Shown: piece after piece, positions 22,862 to 42,110 of the stretch
Layout: the number at the start of each line of letters is the position of its first letter
Numbering within the stretch: the stretch's first letter is position 1
Assembly: GCF_000003815.2 (NCBI RefSeq)
Contig: NC_049982.1
Coordinates: 2,458,939-2,522,938, forward strand
DNA: 64,000 nucleotides
Source of the DNA: Branchiostoma floridae
Lineage: Eukaryota > Chordata > Leptocardii > Amphioxiformes > Branchiostomatidae
Reading direction: 5' to 3'
Notes under the pieces: model-generated
The model's database searches: none
Seen by the model: the letters and a program-made list of their open reading frames with translations, nothing else
What the model was told of the DNA's origin: nothing
Position numbers and translations under genes: made by a program

Positions 22862-23409
22862 TATCGGATTCTACATGTGCGAGGAAAGTGTTGAAGTAGG
22901 TAGGCTAAAACAAAGAGAGGCCCTGTTACTAACTACCATCTTAAAGATAAGACAATGTTTTTATTTTAGTTACTTGTTGTCGAGTCATTAAAAGGTATTT
23001 TCCTCACTCTAAATATCAATTCACTATTACATCATCAAAGATTACATGCTTACCATCCGTGTGATTTTCATTACTTCTTGCAGTCATTAAAACATGTTTC
23101 CCTCATTCTAGATATCATTTCACATGGATAATTGCATGCCCCACCTCTAAATAAAACTATTAAAGCATCACACAAGCAATCTTTTGAATATTTGACTGCG
23201 ACAATAGATTGTACACAAAATATAACCTAGGCAAAAAGGTAGGTTAAAAGTTGCCTCTAATATGCAAACAGAAAAAGGTAAAATAAGAAAAATAAGAGCT
23301 GACTTTGCTTTGCTAAATTAGTCTTCTTTTTCCGTGCTAAATTAGTCTTCTTTTTCCGTTCCGTTCCAGGTCTGTCATGTTTTTGTTGTAGGTGGGACAA
23401 ATCGAGAAT

Positions 23410-26400
23410 CTACTCGGCTCGGCAGGAGAAAGATGCCGGGCCCTCCTCCTTGCAGTACAGGCCGTCCGGACAGGAGGCGCTGTTACAGACATAGGGCTCC
23501 AACAGCCTGGTGGTTCCAGCTGCAGAGTAAAAGAACAAACGTTCAAGCTATCAAAGGCGTTAATTTTTGGTTTGCTGGTTACAAGTGATTTCAATTTACA
23601 TATTCCATATTATATTACTGCATACTATTTTTAACGTTTATAAGTCAACTCGTCAGTATAGCCATAGGATTGCTATAATCAAAAGAAATAATAGAAATGG
23701 ACAACCTGGACATTGTCCTCAAGGCGGTTTAGAGTCTATCATGTAAAAGTTGTAGATTTCTTACCGAGACAGATGAAGTGGTTGCCTTCGTCCTGACACT
23801 GCCAGTTGAACGGGCAGACGATCTGAGCGCACAGGTCCAGGTCTAGAGAGAAATAAAGGGTTAGTGTCTCGTATGGCTTATTTGGGACGTCGATGAATGA
23901 ATGAATAAAGCTTTTTAATTTGTGGTTGATTTATAACATTGCGTTGCAGATGAAATCAGTGGTCTGTATTAAGAAATTAGCGGACGTTTGTTTAACGAAA
24001 AATTAAGTAACAAAAAATTATGATAAGGTTGCATAGAATCTACCTTGGGTTAGTTTGACTAAAGCCTTACTGATCTTTGACAAACCTTTAGATCTGCCAT
24101 GGAAAGGCGTGGAGATTTAAAGATTCAAGGACCGTGCTCCAAACAAACTTACCTGAAGGTATGTGTATGTCCCATATGTTAGGCTTAAATCGGATCGGTT
24201 AACACACTCAGGAACGTCGTAAGAATAACCCGAGACTTGATTTAGCCCTGGTGCCTGGCGTCACCCGTAACGGTGCTGTGACATAAAATTCTTTGACCGC
24301 ACATGTAAAACCCCTCCATATCCAACAATAAAATATACCTGTTTGACAGTTGTCTCTTCCATATCCAACAGTGCAGTGGCAGAAGTAAGAGTTCACGCCG
24401 TTGTTGCAAAGTCCATCGTTTTGACAAGGATTGGAGGAGCACTCGTCAATGTCTGTAGAAAACACAACACATTTTAGTAGCTTATACCTTCTAGACGCCA
24501 CCCGGCACCAAAAGCCATTAAGTAGATTTACCTGTTTAGCATACTGCCATTTTTGTGTACTTAATAATATGCGGTATGTGATATGTAAGAGTAAGACCTA
24601 ACGGTAAGTAAGAGAATTTGAAGACAGTAGACTCATTGTGATAGACCAGAAAAGAGACAGGAAGAAGAAGGAAAGAAGACCCAAACCCAGCACCGCCGTC
24701 ATGTGCCTCAGCATTTGGAATGCGATCGCATCTGCGGTGCCGTTGAAGCCACCATATAAGCTCCAGGACATCCTAATAATAGACGTAACAACTACTTTTC
24801 GACGTTGACTGTATTCAGATGCATTTGGTTCAAATTTCTAATCAAAACTAAATATGTACTTAAATTGGCCTTTGTGAACTAACAATAAAAAGATACAGAA
24901 AAATACCGATATTGCAGAGGTCCCCCTCATATCCATCGGGACAGGAACAGACACTGTAAGAGTCGTTGAAACAGGTTGAGCAAATGCCATTGTTGTAGCA
25001 GATGTTCCGCTGGCATGGCTTAGGCTCTGATGAGAAATGAAAAAAAAATACTATAATATAATATAATATATTGATAATCACTAACCACAAGCCTCAGTAA
25101 TGTTGGCATTATTTAATGTTTAAATCTGATCTGACTTATGGTGAGTTACTTTCTTTTGTGTTGGAAAGAAGCTTAAATTTACAATTATTGACTCTACCAA
25201 CACAGATGAACTTTCAATTAGATATTTAGATTGTATTTAACTTAATGTTTATTCTAACATTTTTGGAGAATCCTATGTAATTGACAGGTGTCTTTGGCTC
25301 TGTACGGTTCACAACCTGCTGTCTATGACCCACAAGTATTGTTTTGTCTTACAATCCCAATCAAATGAAATCAATGAAGACTATTAATATGGTAAATGAC
25401 TTAAAGCATCACAAAATATTCTTAAAACTGTATCTGCTTTGATGTGTGATAAGGGAAATCATTAGCCTGTATCCGTCAGCAACAATACGCTTGGAGGAGG
25501 ATAAAACGTCTGCAGCACTGAGTCTACTGGGAAGATGCATCCATCAGTTAATAACATCGGCTGCTTTAAAATCATAATTGTTTCTCGTCAATCTCTTTGT
25601 ATTTTTCTGTAAACATGTGCAGAAAAATAACCTACCAGACTTGCAGACATAGTTGTGCCTCTCGGTACACAGGGCGGTTTTGGCACGATGGTCATCCGAG
25701 CTGTCCAAGTAGGCGCATAGGTCACAGGAAGTGGTGGGTTCACTGGCTGACCACTGCAGTTGGCCTAATATCAATACAATGTGTCATTGTGTAACTTTAT
25801 TAAGAATACAACTTTCTTGTACAATGACAATGTCATCGTCTTTCCAACTCCTAGTCAGCTGCCCGAGTCTGTTACGGCTCGCTTTTTTAAAGCGAGATTC
25901 AATTAGACGGCTTTCGTATGTATTTTCCTATATCTTCAACGTCTAATGCCTCAAAATATAGATGTGTCCGTATTTTCTTAAATGTGGTTCTTTGAGATGC
26001 ATAAATATGGATTCTAGTGTAGAAGACGTACCTGAGGCACTGGACCCATCTGCATACGTCATCACTCCTGGCGACAGCTTCAGTCCGATCCACGGGGACA
26101 CGTCACTTCCGGTAGGAATGCTATCAGCGATGAGACGCTGCAGCTCGGCCTCCTTCACATCCACCAGGTGCCCTCCCCTGTTCTGGCACTCCTGGCTCGC
26201 TTCGGGGTAGGAGACGGCATCGGTGGAGAACAGCAGGCAGCCATCAGCATACGGGACTGCGGGAATAATCAATCAATAATTGTTAGGTTGAACAGTTATA
26301 TATATTTACATATATATATTTTATTTGCACCAAAAAGTTTAATCAAAATACATGTATCAAAAAATTAGAACTCATAAATGGTGACAAAACTTTGTAAGGT

Positions 26401-29400
26401 ATGCGTCAGTACCAGTATTTGGTAACTAAGAAATAAAATTAAAGGCTGTCGATCTGTATACTATAGTGCATGGTTTGATTTTTCTACAACTTGTAGCCCC
26501 TGTGCATTCCTGCCATATGTAACACATTGCGTGGTCATTTGTGCGCTTTATTACATATACGCTTAATTTCAAGCAACTGTTTGACTTATTATTTTGACTT
26601 TTATTTCATTTTGACTTCGCCAATATATCCTACATAAACCACTTAAAACAAAACCCACCCGTTTCACACTCGTCTCCGACGTGACCTTTAGGACAGACAC
26701 AGCTGTAGCTGTTCACGTGATCCACGCATGTTCCTCCTCCTAAACACGGACTGCTCGCACACTCGTCGATATCTGTGATAACAAACCATGATGCATAAGA
26801 CGCTGTGAGGTGATTCTTCGAGTTGTCACTTAATACTCTCAATAAGAATCCGTCTAAGATTGAGCTGAAGTTTACTTAGTATGATTAACTTAGATATACG
26901 TATATACTACAGTATTTAGCCGGTAACCTTTTTTAAAAATGTATTGCTTGTTTTGGTCTTTTTTTAAGTTAAGCGATAAACTACCTGTTTCACATAGAGT
27001 TCCAGTGTACCCAGGTGCGCACTGACAGATGAAGCTGTTCACTCCGTCCTGGCATGTGGCGCCATTTTGACAGGGGGCGCTGCTGCACTCGTCAATCTCT
27101 GAACGTTTCGCAGAAAATTCATTAGAATCGACGATGGATTTTCAATCTTAGTATTTGATTTGAACATTTATCCCTCCACTAAAGGCCTACCTATTTTCCA
27201 GGGGGAGGGGCAAGTAGAATTTTTCTCAAAGTTGTATATACATTATGTTCCTTATTGTTTCCAGTCATTTATTAGTCATTCATCGATCAGGTCGGTGGTA
27301 ATTGAATAAGCGTAAGCGAACTAGAAAGGCCGACGTTTGCTTGAGAGCAAATACAGCATATTTCAGCCATCTCCTCCCCATGCAACAATAGACTATTCCA
27401 AAATCACCCATGTCCAAAATTGAATACACTTGCTTAAAATCCACTTCTACTAATAGCACTTTAGGCCAAAATGAATCTTACAATATTCCCAGTTCAAGGC
27501 TTTTCCAGTGCACCCCATGTGAATTTGCACAAAAGACCAATCCAGAAATACTCCCACTGAAAACATGGCCTCTTGATTAAGAAACCCAAAATTGAACTAA
27601 GCAAAAAAGGCCACCCGTACATGAAAAGGTGAAATAGACCAGTCCAAAAACATGTCCGCTATAAATGGAATATTGAATCATCACCCGTCCCAAACTAAAT
27701 TTGAAAATATCCCCCTCCCTGCAAGAATTGACTCCTCTTGCGATGCCCCTATTAAAAAGTCCAAAAATACATCCGCTAAAATTGGACTTAATCACCAAAG
27801 TCCCCAAAATGGATTTTACCCCCCCCCCCCCACCCCCTCCTCCCTCTCCATGTAACACCTCCATGTTATTGAATCCATGTGTGCATATTCAAAGGGCACT
27901 CCTATAGCAACTTTCAGGTCATTTGGTTGTAAAATGAAGGTACAGGAACCAAAACTGTCCTTTTTCGGCAAAAAATGGCAAAATTTAGAAATTTGTTGTA
28001 CCGTATACCAACACTGTTATTGGATCTTTGTGGGCATATGGTCAAAGCACCTCTGTGCCAAATTTCAGGTCATTCTGCTGTAATACCGGGGTTCAGGGGG
28101 GCAAAATGTACATAAAAATGCGAAAAAAACATGAATAAAATCATTTTAAAGGCAGATATGAAAAAAAAAAATTTAAATAAAAGGCCTAAGGGTATCTACA
28201 CTTGTGCCAAAGGTCATTGAGTCCAGGAACGACGGAGATACCGTGTTTTGAAGATTTGGAGATAGAAGAAGAAAGAAGAGCCTTATGTCTATACAATATA
28301 TTTTACCATATCTATAGTATGGCTGAAATATAATAAATAACTCAGGAATATGCCGAGCATCTTGGCTGTGTAACATGGCTAATTGTTCTTCAATATAATG
28401 AATGTAGGCTTACATTTATCAACATTTTAAACAGTTTTGTCTAGCGTATTTGACATCAATAATCATACATCCTTAGATTCCTTACCTGCACACAGGGCGT
28501 ACTTGTTGTTGTAGGTTGCTCCTTGCAGGTTGTTGGTGTGAGTCTCGTAGTCCACTCCCCAGGCGCTGCCATCATTTATCCAACCAGAGATGTACACAAA
28601 TGTCTCATCAAGGGGCTGGCAGTACAGAAAGTTGGTATCTCCACACAGGTTTGCCGAGAGGACCGCGAGGGTAACACAGTCGACACCGGCGTCGTCATAC
28701 GTGATGCAGCCTGAGGCCCACTGGTAGGTACACCCGGCCCTACCTGACCTGATGCACGGGTACCTCATCCCCGCCGCCTCACAGGTCGCCTTGACGTTGG
28801 CATTGGTCATCTGGCCGGAAGCCTGCACCTTAATGAACCTCCAGGTGCCGACCGTCGTCAGGTATTCTTGGCCTAAAAAGAATACGAAATGATAAGATTA
28901 TGTTTTAAAAGGTCAACGAACACCCTGGTAATTGAATCAGTTTAGCATTGTACCTAGTTCTTTCGTTTATGTGAATACAAAGCAAAATCTAGAAAATACA
29001 TAAAGAAAAAGTGCTAGAAATACTTCATACTAAAGTTTCATCATATTTGTAATATTTACCATCTTTCAAAACTTAGTGTGAAACGCTGCTTCATATTTGA
29101 AGTCCCAATTCATAAACATAGCTTTCCGATAAAAAGTTAAATAGAAAAAAATAAAACTGAAATTATATTTTTTTCAATATTCACAATGAGTTGTACAAGT
29201 GCAGATTAAGTCTAACATATTATAACATATCGTTTCATTCAAAACCAACGATGATAATAATAATGATAATATTAATAATAATAATAATCTTTATTGCATA
29301 TTCATGCCCGAGGGCTAAATGCACAAAAGGACCACAAGTGGTCTTATGGATGCAGAGGAAAAGGCTAAACTTATACAATGCTTCTAAACTAGGCTTAACT

Positions 29401-29690
29401 TATACAACGATTTTAGACAAGGCTAAACGGAAGGGAACCCCAGTTTCGCACAGAATGGGGAATTTCGAAAAAGTTTCATCCGCGGTATTCCCGTTCACAT
29501 TATTTACCAACAAACGTAAACGAGAATTGCATTTCGAATGAGCTAAAAATGATGCTGTAGATCATCACCGGGCTTATCACGCTTTCATTGCTCCCCCTGC
29601 CATTCACGTCCTTAACCGATCCGTATCCATACCTTGTGATTGGGCCGGCCAGGTGACTACAGCCACCATCAAGAGCAAGAACTTCCACAT
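23410..29690 (-). CDS. G4: secreted NV-EGF2-CTLD mosaic, 482 aa
   Basis: Ten phase-1 exons: 29690-29633, 28872-28486, 27098-26985, 26772-26659, 26256-26032, 25764-25636, 25026-24907, 24452-24339, 23842-23765, 23519-23410. Signal peptide [19 protein letters not shown] (1-19) is followed by the eight-cysteine NV domain (20-148). Two EGFs come next ([20 protein letters not shown]; the D-I-D-E starts suggest calcium binding). The CTLD (225-342) has [26 protein letters not shown] and [13 protein letters not shown]. The seven-cysteine EGF (343-382, [16 protein letters not shown]), another EGF, and two C-x4-C-x5-C-x8-C motifs follow, ending FSCRAE-stop. No membrane anchor is visible. At the lectin ligand loop the sequence reads EPT rather than EPN, and WND is absent, so classical calcium-dependent sugar binding is doubtful. 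Spliced length is an exact multiple of three. Confidence 0.9.
27360..28260. repeat. Degenerate repetitive sequence in G4 intron
   Basis: The 27100-28485 intron is unusually long. From about 27400 to 27840 loosely similar units recur (words such as AAAGTCCAAAAATACATCCG and CCAGTCCAAAAACATGTCCG), ending in a 13-C tract at 27819-27831. From 27890 to 28250 the text resembles dispersed repeats with phrases such as TGCCAAATTTCAGGTCATT and GCCAAAGGTCATTGAGTCC. I cannot assign a family. Confidence 0.45.
29255..29420 (-). mobile_element. Dispersed repeat with (AAT)n edge, copy 1
   Basis: The (AAT)n tract at about 29251-29288 is followed by CTTTATTGCATATTCATGCC and a region rich in AGGCTAAAC words. 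The same edge occurs at 37778-37825. Read on the minus strand it ends TGCAATAAAG plus (ATT)n, which suggests the 3' tail of a retroelement. It lies in intron 1 of G4. Confidence 0.5.
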
Positions 29691-30473
29691 CTTTAACTTC
29701 TGAAACGTTGCGTTGAGACTCCTTTATGTGTGTGGAAATTCTGCTGTGGTTGGATTTATTTAGCTACTCCTAGTAGAGAACCAACCATGTACTTCAAGCT
29801 GGCAAACAAACCGGTGTGGGCCACGGTAGCACACCCTTACCAACACGGGCATGGGGTGCAAACTCTCCAGACAGAAGGCTCGTTGTCTTGCCAACTACTG
29901 CACGAGCCACCCTTTGTAATGACCGGTGAAATATTTGCATGCGCAGGCAAACAGAACAGACATTACCATTAGAATAATCGCCATGGTCCAAAGTTTAACG
30001 TTGGCTGTCGGTTGGGAAGGAGAGGTTCAGTTTACATGGTGTCGGTTAAGCTGGTTGAAGGGGCCCGCAAAAATAATATTACCATAAAAGATATTTCAGC
30101 CACCATTTTATCATATCTATGCTGATGTGTGTCCATTTTATCACGTTTGTTAATAGTTATACAGGAATTCACTGTTCTAAGTTTGTTTCACAGACCACTC
30201 CGTCACTCCGGTGGGTCAAACGCACCGATCGCAATGATCTGGAACGCTCCACACGGACACCCGCACTGCCAACACAACTGACTGCTGTAAAAGGAAATTC
30301 AGGGACTGACCAAAAACCTTTACATTTGTATGCAATGACTAAGACCTCTCGCTGTAGGTAAAAATATAAACGCTGTTTCAGACGATATATATATACAACT
30401 AGAGTTCCACGACCCCATACCTTCGCCAAATGATCCTAGCCTTTACAACTGCTGTGTTAATTGTGTGTTTCCT

Positions 30474-30725
30474 TAATTATGCAAATAAGGTTCTCATTTG
30501 CATACATTATATTACTTGATCATCTCCTCCACCAAACAACAGAGGTACACATCTATGTTAAGAAAGAAGGCTTTTATCGCATTTCCTGATAATTCATGCA
30601 AATGAGGACCTCATGTTCACCAGTCCATAATTTCCCATAAGAAGTTTCAATCATTTACCACAATGACATAATAGCATTTTGCCATTAATTATGCAAATTA
30701 GGTCCTTATTTTGCATAATATATAT
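30474..30725. repeat. Three spaced copies of a palindromic octamer-rich word
   Basis: The word TTAATTATGCAAAT followed by AGG and CATTTGCAT recurs near 30474, 30592 and 30687, about 95-118 bp apart. Each copy contains ATGCAAAT, the octamer bound by POU factors, in near-palindromic arrangement. It probably comes from a transposon. A regulatory role is speculation. Confidence 0.5.
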
Positions 30726-30782
30726 CTATCAATATTCTTCTCCTTCTTAGTTACAAATGTCACATGTTGCAATGGTCCTGTG

Positions 30783-31512
30783 ATAGAGTCAATTCCACAT
30801 TACCGAGAGGGTTTTTCTTGCCTTTTGTTCCAACATTTTGGAAATCTTTGTAATAATCTAACTGTGATAAGTAACTGTTTAGAACTATTTATAACATCTG
30901 TGTGATGTTCAAAATATTTTCTATGGTGTTCATACATGTTATAAAAATTTCTAACATCAAATACATTATTTCTGTTAGTTTCTAAATTGTTCCAACATAG
31001 ATTCATCATTTTTGATCACATGTTCGAACATTGATACTATGTTTTGTATCTGGGTCAGTGGGCTGGAAAGAGGGCAATTCACACATCCCTGCCAAGTACA
31101 GGAAATTATGTCTGTCTGCCACCTTTTCACAAAAGACTCACCAGTGTCTTCTGAAGAAAATCTAAAAATACAAGGTCAAACAAAGGACCCAGCTTAGCAC
31201 CTTTGTTTATTGGGGCAATAAAAGTTTTTATGGAGGGAAAAAATGACACAAATTGTTGGAACATGTTGGAACAATAACAAAAGCACATAGATGTTTGAAA
31301 ATTGTTCTAAATAAAGAGATTTTTCCAATGAGAGAAACTTTCCCAATGTTTCCAACAAATATGAATAGGTTCAAACATGTTCAAACTTTCATTTTTAATT
31401 GTTTGAACAAGTTAGAACTATAGTGACTGAAAAACTCTTTTACTTTAAATAGTTCAAACTTATTACAAATATTATTTTAAAACCCTCTCGGTGACTCGGA
31501 ATTGACTCTAGA
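30783..31512. mobile_element. ~730-bp element with inverted ends
   Basis: The left end AGAGTCAATTCC...ACCGAGAGGGTTTT (30786-30813) is repeated in inverse at 31482-31510. The interior is AT-rich and dense in GTTGGAACA and GTTCAAAC words on both strands. There is no coding sequence. Target duplications were not determined. Confidence 0.55.
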
Positions 31513-32505
31513 GCCGTCTACCATTAAAAAATCATAGCCGCAGCATGTCGAGATATCAAACCAGGAAGTTCCGCTGCAGTACCTTCCCAGGCCGCTAAGT
31601 GGCCCCAAATCTAATCGTTTCCAGGTCTCATCAATACCTACACACACACCGAATATCAATACAATCCAGCCAGGCGTTCTCGAGTTATGCTGGTCTTCTA
31701 CACACGTGAACACACACGCAAACGCTACCCAAAATATAACCTTCTTGGCGAAGGTAAATATAACCTTCTTGCGAAGGTAATAATTATGATATTTTTTATA
31801 TACTTAATGAATATAGTTCATGATTGTTATTTTTCATTTTTGTCAGCATGGCTAGCCCTTTGTAATAGACACGCACGACTATTGGGGCAGTCCTGGCTGT
31901 GCATGCTGAACAGCCAAACCAAGAGTCCAATGTTTCCCAACGATATACCGTGCACATGGGCATGTCCCTATATAGTAGAGCTGCCCTGAGCGTAAGGTGA
32001 GTAAATAGTGTTTAAAATTCCATCATTGTTTAGCGAAATCTTCCCTAACGGCATAGCAATCGCCAATTGCGACAACATTGAACTAGGCAGAATAACAAAA
32101 AGAACATTTATCCGTATTATTAGGCTTGTTTAATTCAAATTAATCACTAGCGTTTTTCTAGTATCGATCAATTTGTTCTCGCGTAACAAGTAAACTAGTT
32201 AAATGTAAAACTCTGCGGTTATCGTTGATATATCAATAAGACACGTTTGTGTCGTTATGTAAAAAATGTCGCCTGAAGGTTCGTGAGACCCTTACTCGGA
32301 TGACGTAAAGGGGGGAAGGGTCAACAACCTCGACATTTGAACTCTTATTGCCACTTGTTAATCTTTAGGCTACTACCAACAGTACCATCCACAGTTTGAA
32401 GTAAAGTAAAGAGTGGTTAAGAAAATATTACATTTGAAAATTTTTCGTGATATTAACTAATTTTTCAAACAAAGAAAAGTGCCAGAATAATGATTTTTGA
32501 TGGCC

Positions 32506-32511
32506 TTTATT
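32506..32511 (-). terminator. Poly(A) signal AATAAA of G5
   Basis: AATAAA on the coding strand, 503 bp after the stop, within the shared 3'-end block (GGCCTTTATTTGAATC on the plus strand). Confidence 0.7.
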
Positions 32512-33013
32512 TGAATCTACATGTGCGAGGAAAGTGGTGAAGTAGTAGCAACGAAGAGAAGCCCTTTTCCTAACCAATACTAAAGATATGATTTTTATTA
32601 CTTGTCATTTAAAACATATTTTTCTCATCCTACCTGTAATTTCACAAAGATCACGTACTAACCGTTAGTATTATTTTTATTACCTGTTTGCAGAGTCATT
32701 AAAATATGTTTCTGTCATTCTACATATCATTTCACAAAGATAACTGCACAACGAGCCTCTAAATCAAACTATTAAAGTATCACACAAACAATATTCGGTG
32801 TATTTGACTGCGATATTAGATTGTACACACATACCACCTATGCACACAGGTAGGTTAGAAGTCGCCACTAATATGCACCCCCAAAAAAAGGTTGAATAAG
32901 AAGAATAAGAGCTGGATTTGCTTTGCTAAATTAGTCGTCATGTCAAGGTTTTTCTCTTGGTGTTCCGTCTCAGGTCCGTCATGTTATTGTTGCAGATGAG
33001 GCACATCTTAAAT

Positions 33014-39498
<6,485 letters not shown>

Positions 39499-40379
39499 CT
39501 TTCCCGAATTCGTGTGAAACTTATTCTATGTGCAGCTGATGGTATGGTGTTCTTAGCGACAAAATGAAGGCAAATCCTAGAGAACCAATCATCTACTTCA
39601 CATCAGCCAAAAACACGAGTATGAGTCGCGGTTACACATCCTTGACAACGCAGGCATGGGCCGCAAACTCTCCAAACATCTCTGCACGAAATATCCTTGG
39701 TAATGGCCGGTGTTTATAGAGTGTGTGTAGAATAACAGAACAAACATTGCCATTAGAATAATCTTTCCGCTCCTAAATTTGGTGTACCGCTATTGACACA
39801 CGTACTTATAATGTACATTTACGTTATAATCTTTCATTGTTATATTTCCATCAATATCAATGTCAAATTTCATGCTTCTACCATCACATTTTTTCGTTCT
39901 TCAATATATTTATTGTACACGTAGCTATTTTAGCTACTTGTTCAGGTGGGTAAACATTACAAACATTTCCATTAGAAGAACAATTTAGCTGTTACCTTTG
40001 GCACTAGTACCAGACTCTCTGTGTTCGGGTTACGCATGTATGGCTATCAAACAATGACACACATATGGCATAAAAGTGAACCTCTTTGTTTCCTTAGTTA
40101 TGGCATTTGAAGGAAAACAATAAATTAGCATACCTAAAAATAAGTAATAAAACATTAGTGACCAATATATTCATGTACATTTGTGTACATATATATATAT
40201 ATATGTTCATATATATGTTCATTGTACCGATACGACATAAAATGTGGAATTTTTCTCACCACTGTGCATGTATTAAAAGCAATATATAATATCATATATA
40301 ATATATTTGTAATGTACCGATACGACATAAAATGTGGAATTTTTCTCACCACTGTGCATGTATTAAATCTACTAAGTTA

Positions 40380-41290
40380 ACGTTGCAAACCAACGTGTGG
40401 CGGAAACTTGGCAAACTTCACAATCAGACGATATCAGAGGTTACTGACCCTGGCATGATGCCTTCTCGGTAATGGCCCGTGTTTATAGTAACGGAGGTGT
40501 TTCACTGTGGTAACTGTGATCCTGGGTGGAAGATAACAGGATATCTGGGGTACATACACGGCAGACCAACATCGTAGCTGTGACAAAACTGTGTTTGCAA
40601 TTCACCTCGATGAAGGTTACACATCCAGGTAATAAGATATGCGGCATGATGCAATATGATATGCCAAAAAGCAGTTAATAAAGCAACTGGATATGATTTT
40701 GGAACCCGCCAGACGTTTCAGATAGCATTTTCTATCTTTCGTCTGTGACACTGAAGTGATCTGGAAGAAATTGGTCTTTTATACCCTAACTATGAATGTG
40801 TTTGCAATTTGTTACAATGTGTTGGTCTTCTCGCCATTTCAGATCAATAAAAAAATACACTGTATAACTCCATTTTCAGAGAGCAAATGAAGGAAGCAGC
40901 CAATATAACTAATGATGTAAATTCATTATGACGAGACAAGGGAATATAAATCTAGTTACATATGTGTAGCGATATGGCTGATGATGTAGAAGTTCTCCCA
41001 CTGCTGGACATACTCGTAGACCATGTATATACAGCAATGCGACGCAAGAGGGCAGCTAGAACGTTGCCAAACTTCACGATAAGTCGATACCCGAGGTTAC
41101 TGACCCTGGCACGAGGCACTCTCGGTAATGGACATTGTTTACAGAAACGGGGGTGTTTCACTGTTCACGGCTTGGTGATACTATGTGACAGGCTACGGAG
41201 GGTAGCGACAAAGTCTACACCGCGACTATATAACAGACTGTCTCTGGTCAGAATTACGTATTAATGCACCGTTGCAGATCAGCCAGAGAA
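40380..41290. repeat. Tandem units derived from the promoter region, upstream of G5
   Basis: The block CTCGGTAATGG...CGTGTTTATAG...AACGGAGGTGTTTC occurs near 40466 and 41120. It is embedded in ~400-bp units that also hold GATGTAGAAGTTCTCCCACT. The same units occur upstream of G6 (50150-51000) and G7 (62960-63620). Confidence 0.65.
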
Positions 41291-41337
41291 AAAAAACGTC
41301 TAACTCACTCATAATGACCAGTCATGAAGGAGACCGT

Positions 41338-41826
41338 GGGGCCGCGTAGCACAATGGTAGTGTATTCGGCCCGTGACCGAGAGGTCGCCGGTTCGAATCC
41401 GCCTGCCGTGTTGCCGGTCTTGTGCCCTTGGGAAAGGCACTTTACACGACTTTCCTCACTTTACTCAAGTGAAAAATGAGTCGTCCCTTGGATAGGACGT
41501 TAAATGGAGGTCCCGTGTGTGGGAGAGCCATACCCTATGCACGTTAAAGAACCCGCCACATGTGCGAACACCCACCCGAGCGGATCAAACCATTCCGGCC
41601 AAAATAGGGGTAGGGAATCTCCCGAGCAGCCCTCGTAACCCCTGCTTCGCCTATTGGGTCAGTTAGTCCTCACTCATAGTGAGCAATTGGGCTGGTCTCA
41701 ATCATGATGTTTCTGACCTAGGCTGAAGAGTTGCTGTTACAGTTCCAATCATGTAACCCGTAACATTAAGTGGCCTTCAGGCCTTGTTACGTGGTGACCA
41801 TTGAGTAAAAAAAGAAAAAAAAAAAA
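41338..41826 (+). mobile_element. tRNA-derived SINE, ~490 bp
   Basis: The head resembles a tRNA gene: A-box TAGCACAATGG and a perfect B-box GGTTCGAATCC. The body contains CCCTTGGGAAAGGCACTTTA, which recalls the conserved central domain of V-type SINEs (from memory). The 3' end is A-rich (AAAAAAAGAAAAAAAAAAAA). The paralogous locus upstream of G6 (about 51037) reads straight through without it. It is not a functional tRNA gene because it runs into SINE body sequence. Confidence 0.9.
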
Positions 41827-42017
41827 GACTCTCTATGATAAATTCTCCTATTCACATGCAGTAATACTGCAGTAAGATTCTACATTAATTTGTTTAATAG
41901 GTGGCATTGAAATCAAATATAAAGCAGTGATAATGGACTATTTTGATATAGTTGCACCGGGGTTTGACTAGAATATAGAATATTGAACATTCGTTTTTCC
42001 TTTTTTTTCATTACAGA

Positions 42018-42110
42018 TAACCTCTCATGTTTTCATACCATATAATCATGTCTAGATTGACATATTTGCCAGAAGGACATTGAAGACGACATGCCTTACT
42101 CCCTTTAGAC
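42018..42110 (-). pseudogene. LDLa-like relic, copy 1
   Basis: On the minus strand it reads GSKACRLQCPSGKYV then DMIIWYENMRG, resembling a decayed LDL-receptor class A repeat. Better-preserved copies are at 51274-51579. There is no exon structure around it. Confidence 0.3.

Larger units (their letters stand above)
29691..32505. other. Intergenic upstream of G4: promoter block plus repeats
   Basis: The first ~300 bp (29710-29990) is similar to the promoter blocks of G5, G6 and G7 (GAAATTCTGCTGTG, AGAGAACCAACCATG, CACGGTAGCACACCC). At the TATA position G4 has only TAAATAAA (about 29752-29760). Sequence 30135-30400 repeats the region upstream of G2. Repeats at 30474-30725 and 30783-31512 follow. 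Sequence 31545-31700 resembles a dispersed repeat (CAGGCGTTCTCGAGTTATG). Sequence 31840-32040 repeats 15165-15374. No gene is seen. Confidence 0.6.

Noticed and set aside
41338-41410. Functional tRNA gene
   Set aside because: A and B boxes are good, but the sequence continues into a long SINE body with an A-rich tail and the paralogous locus lacks it.
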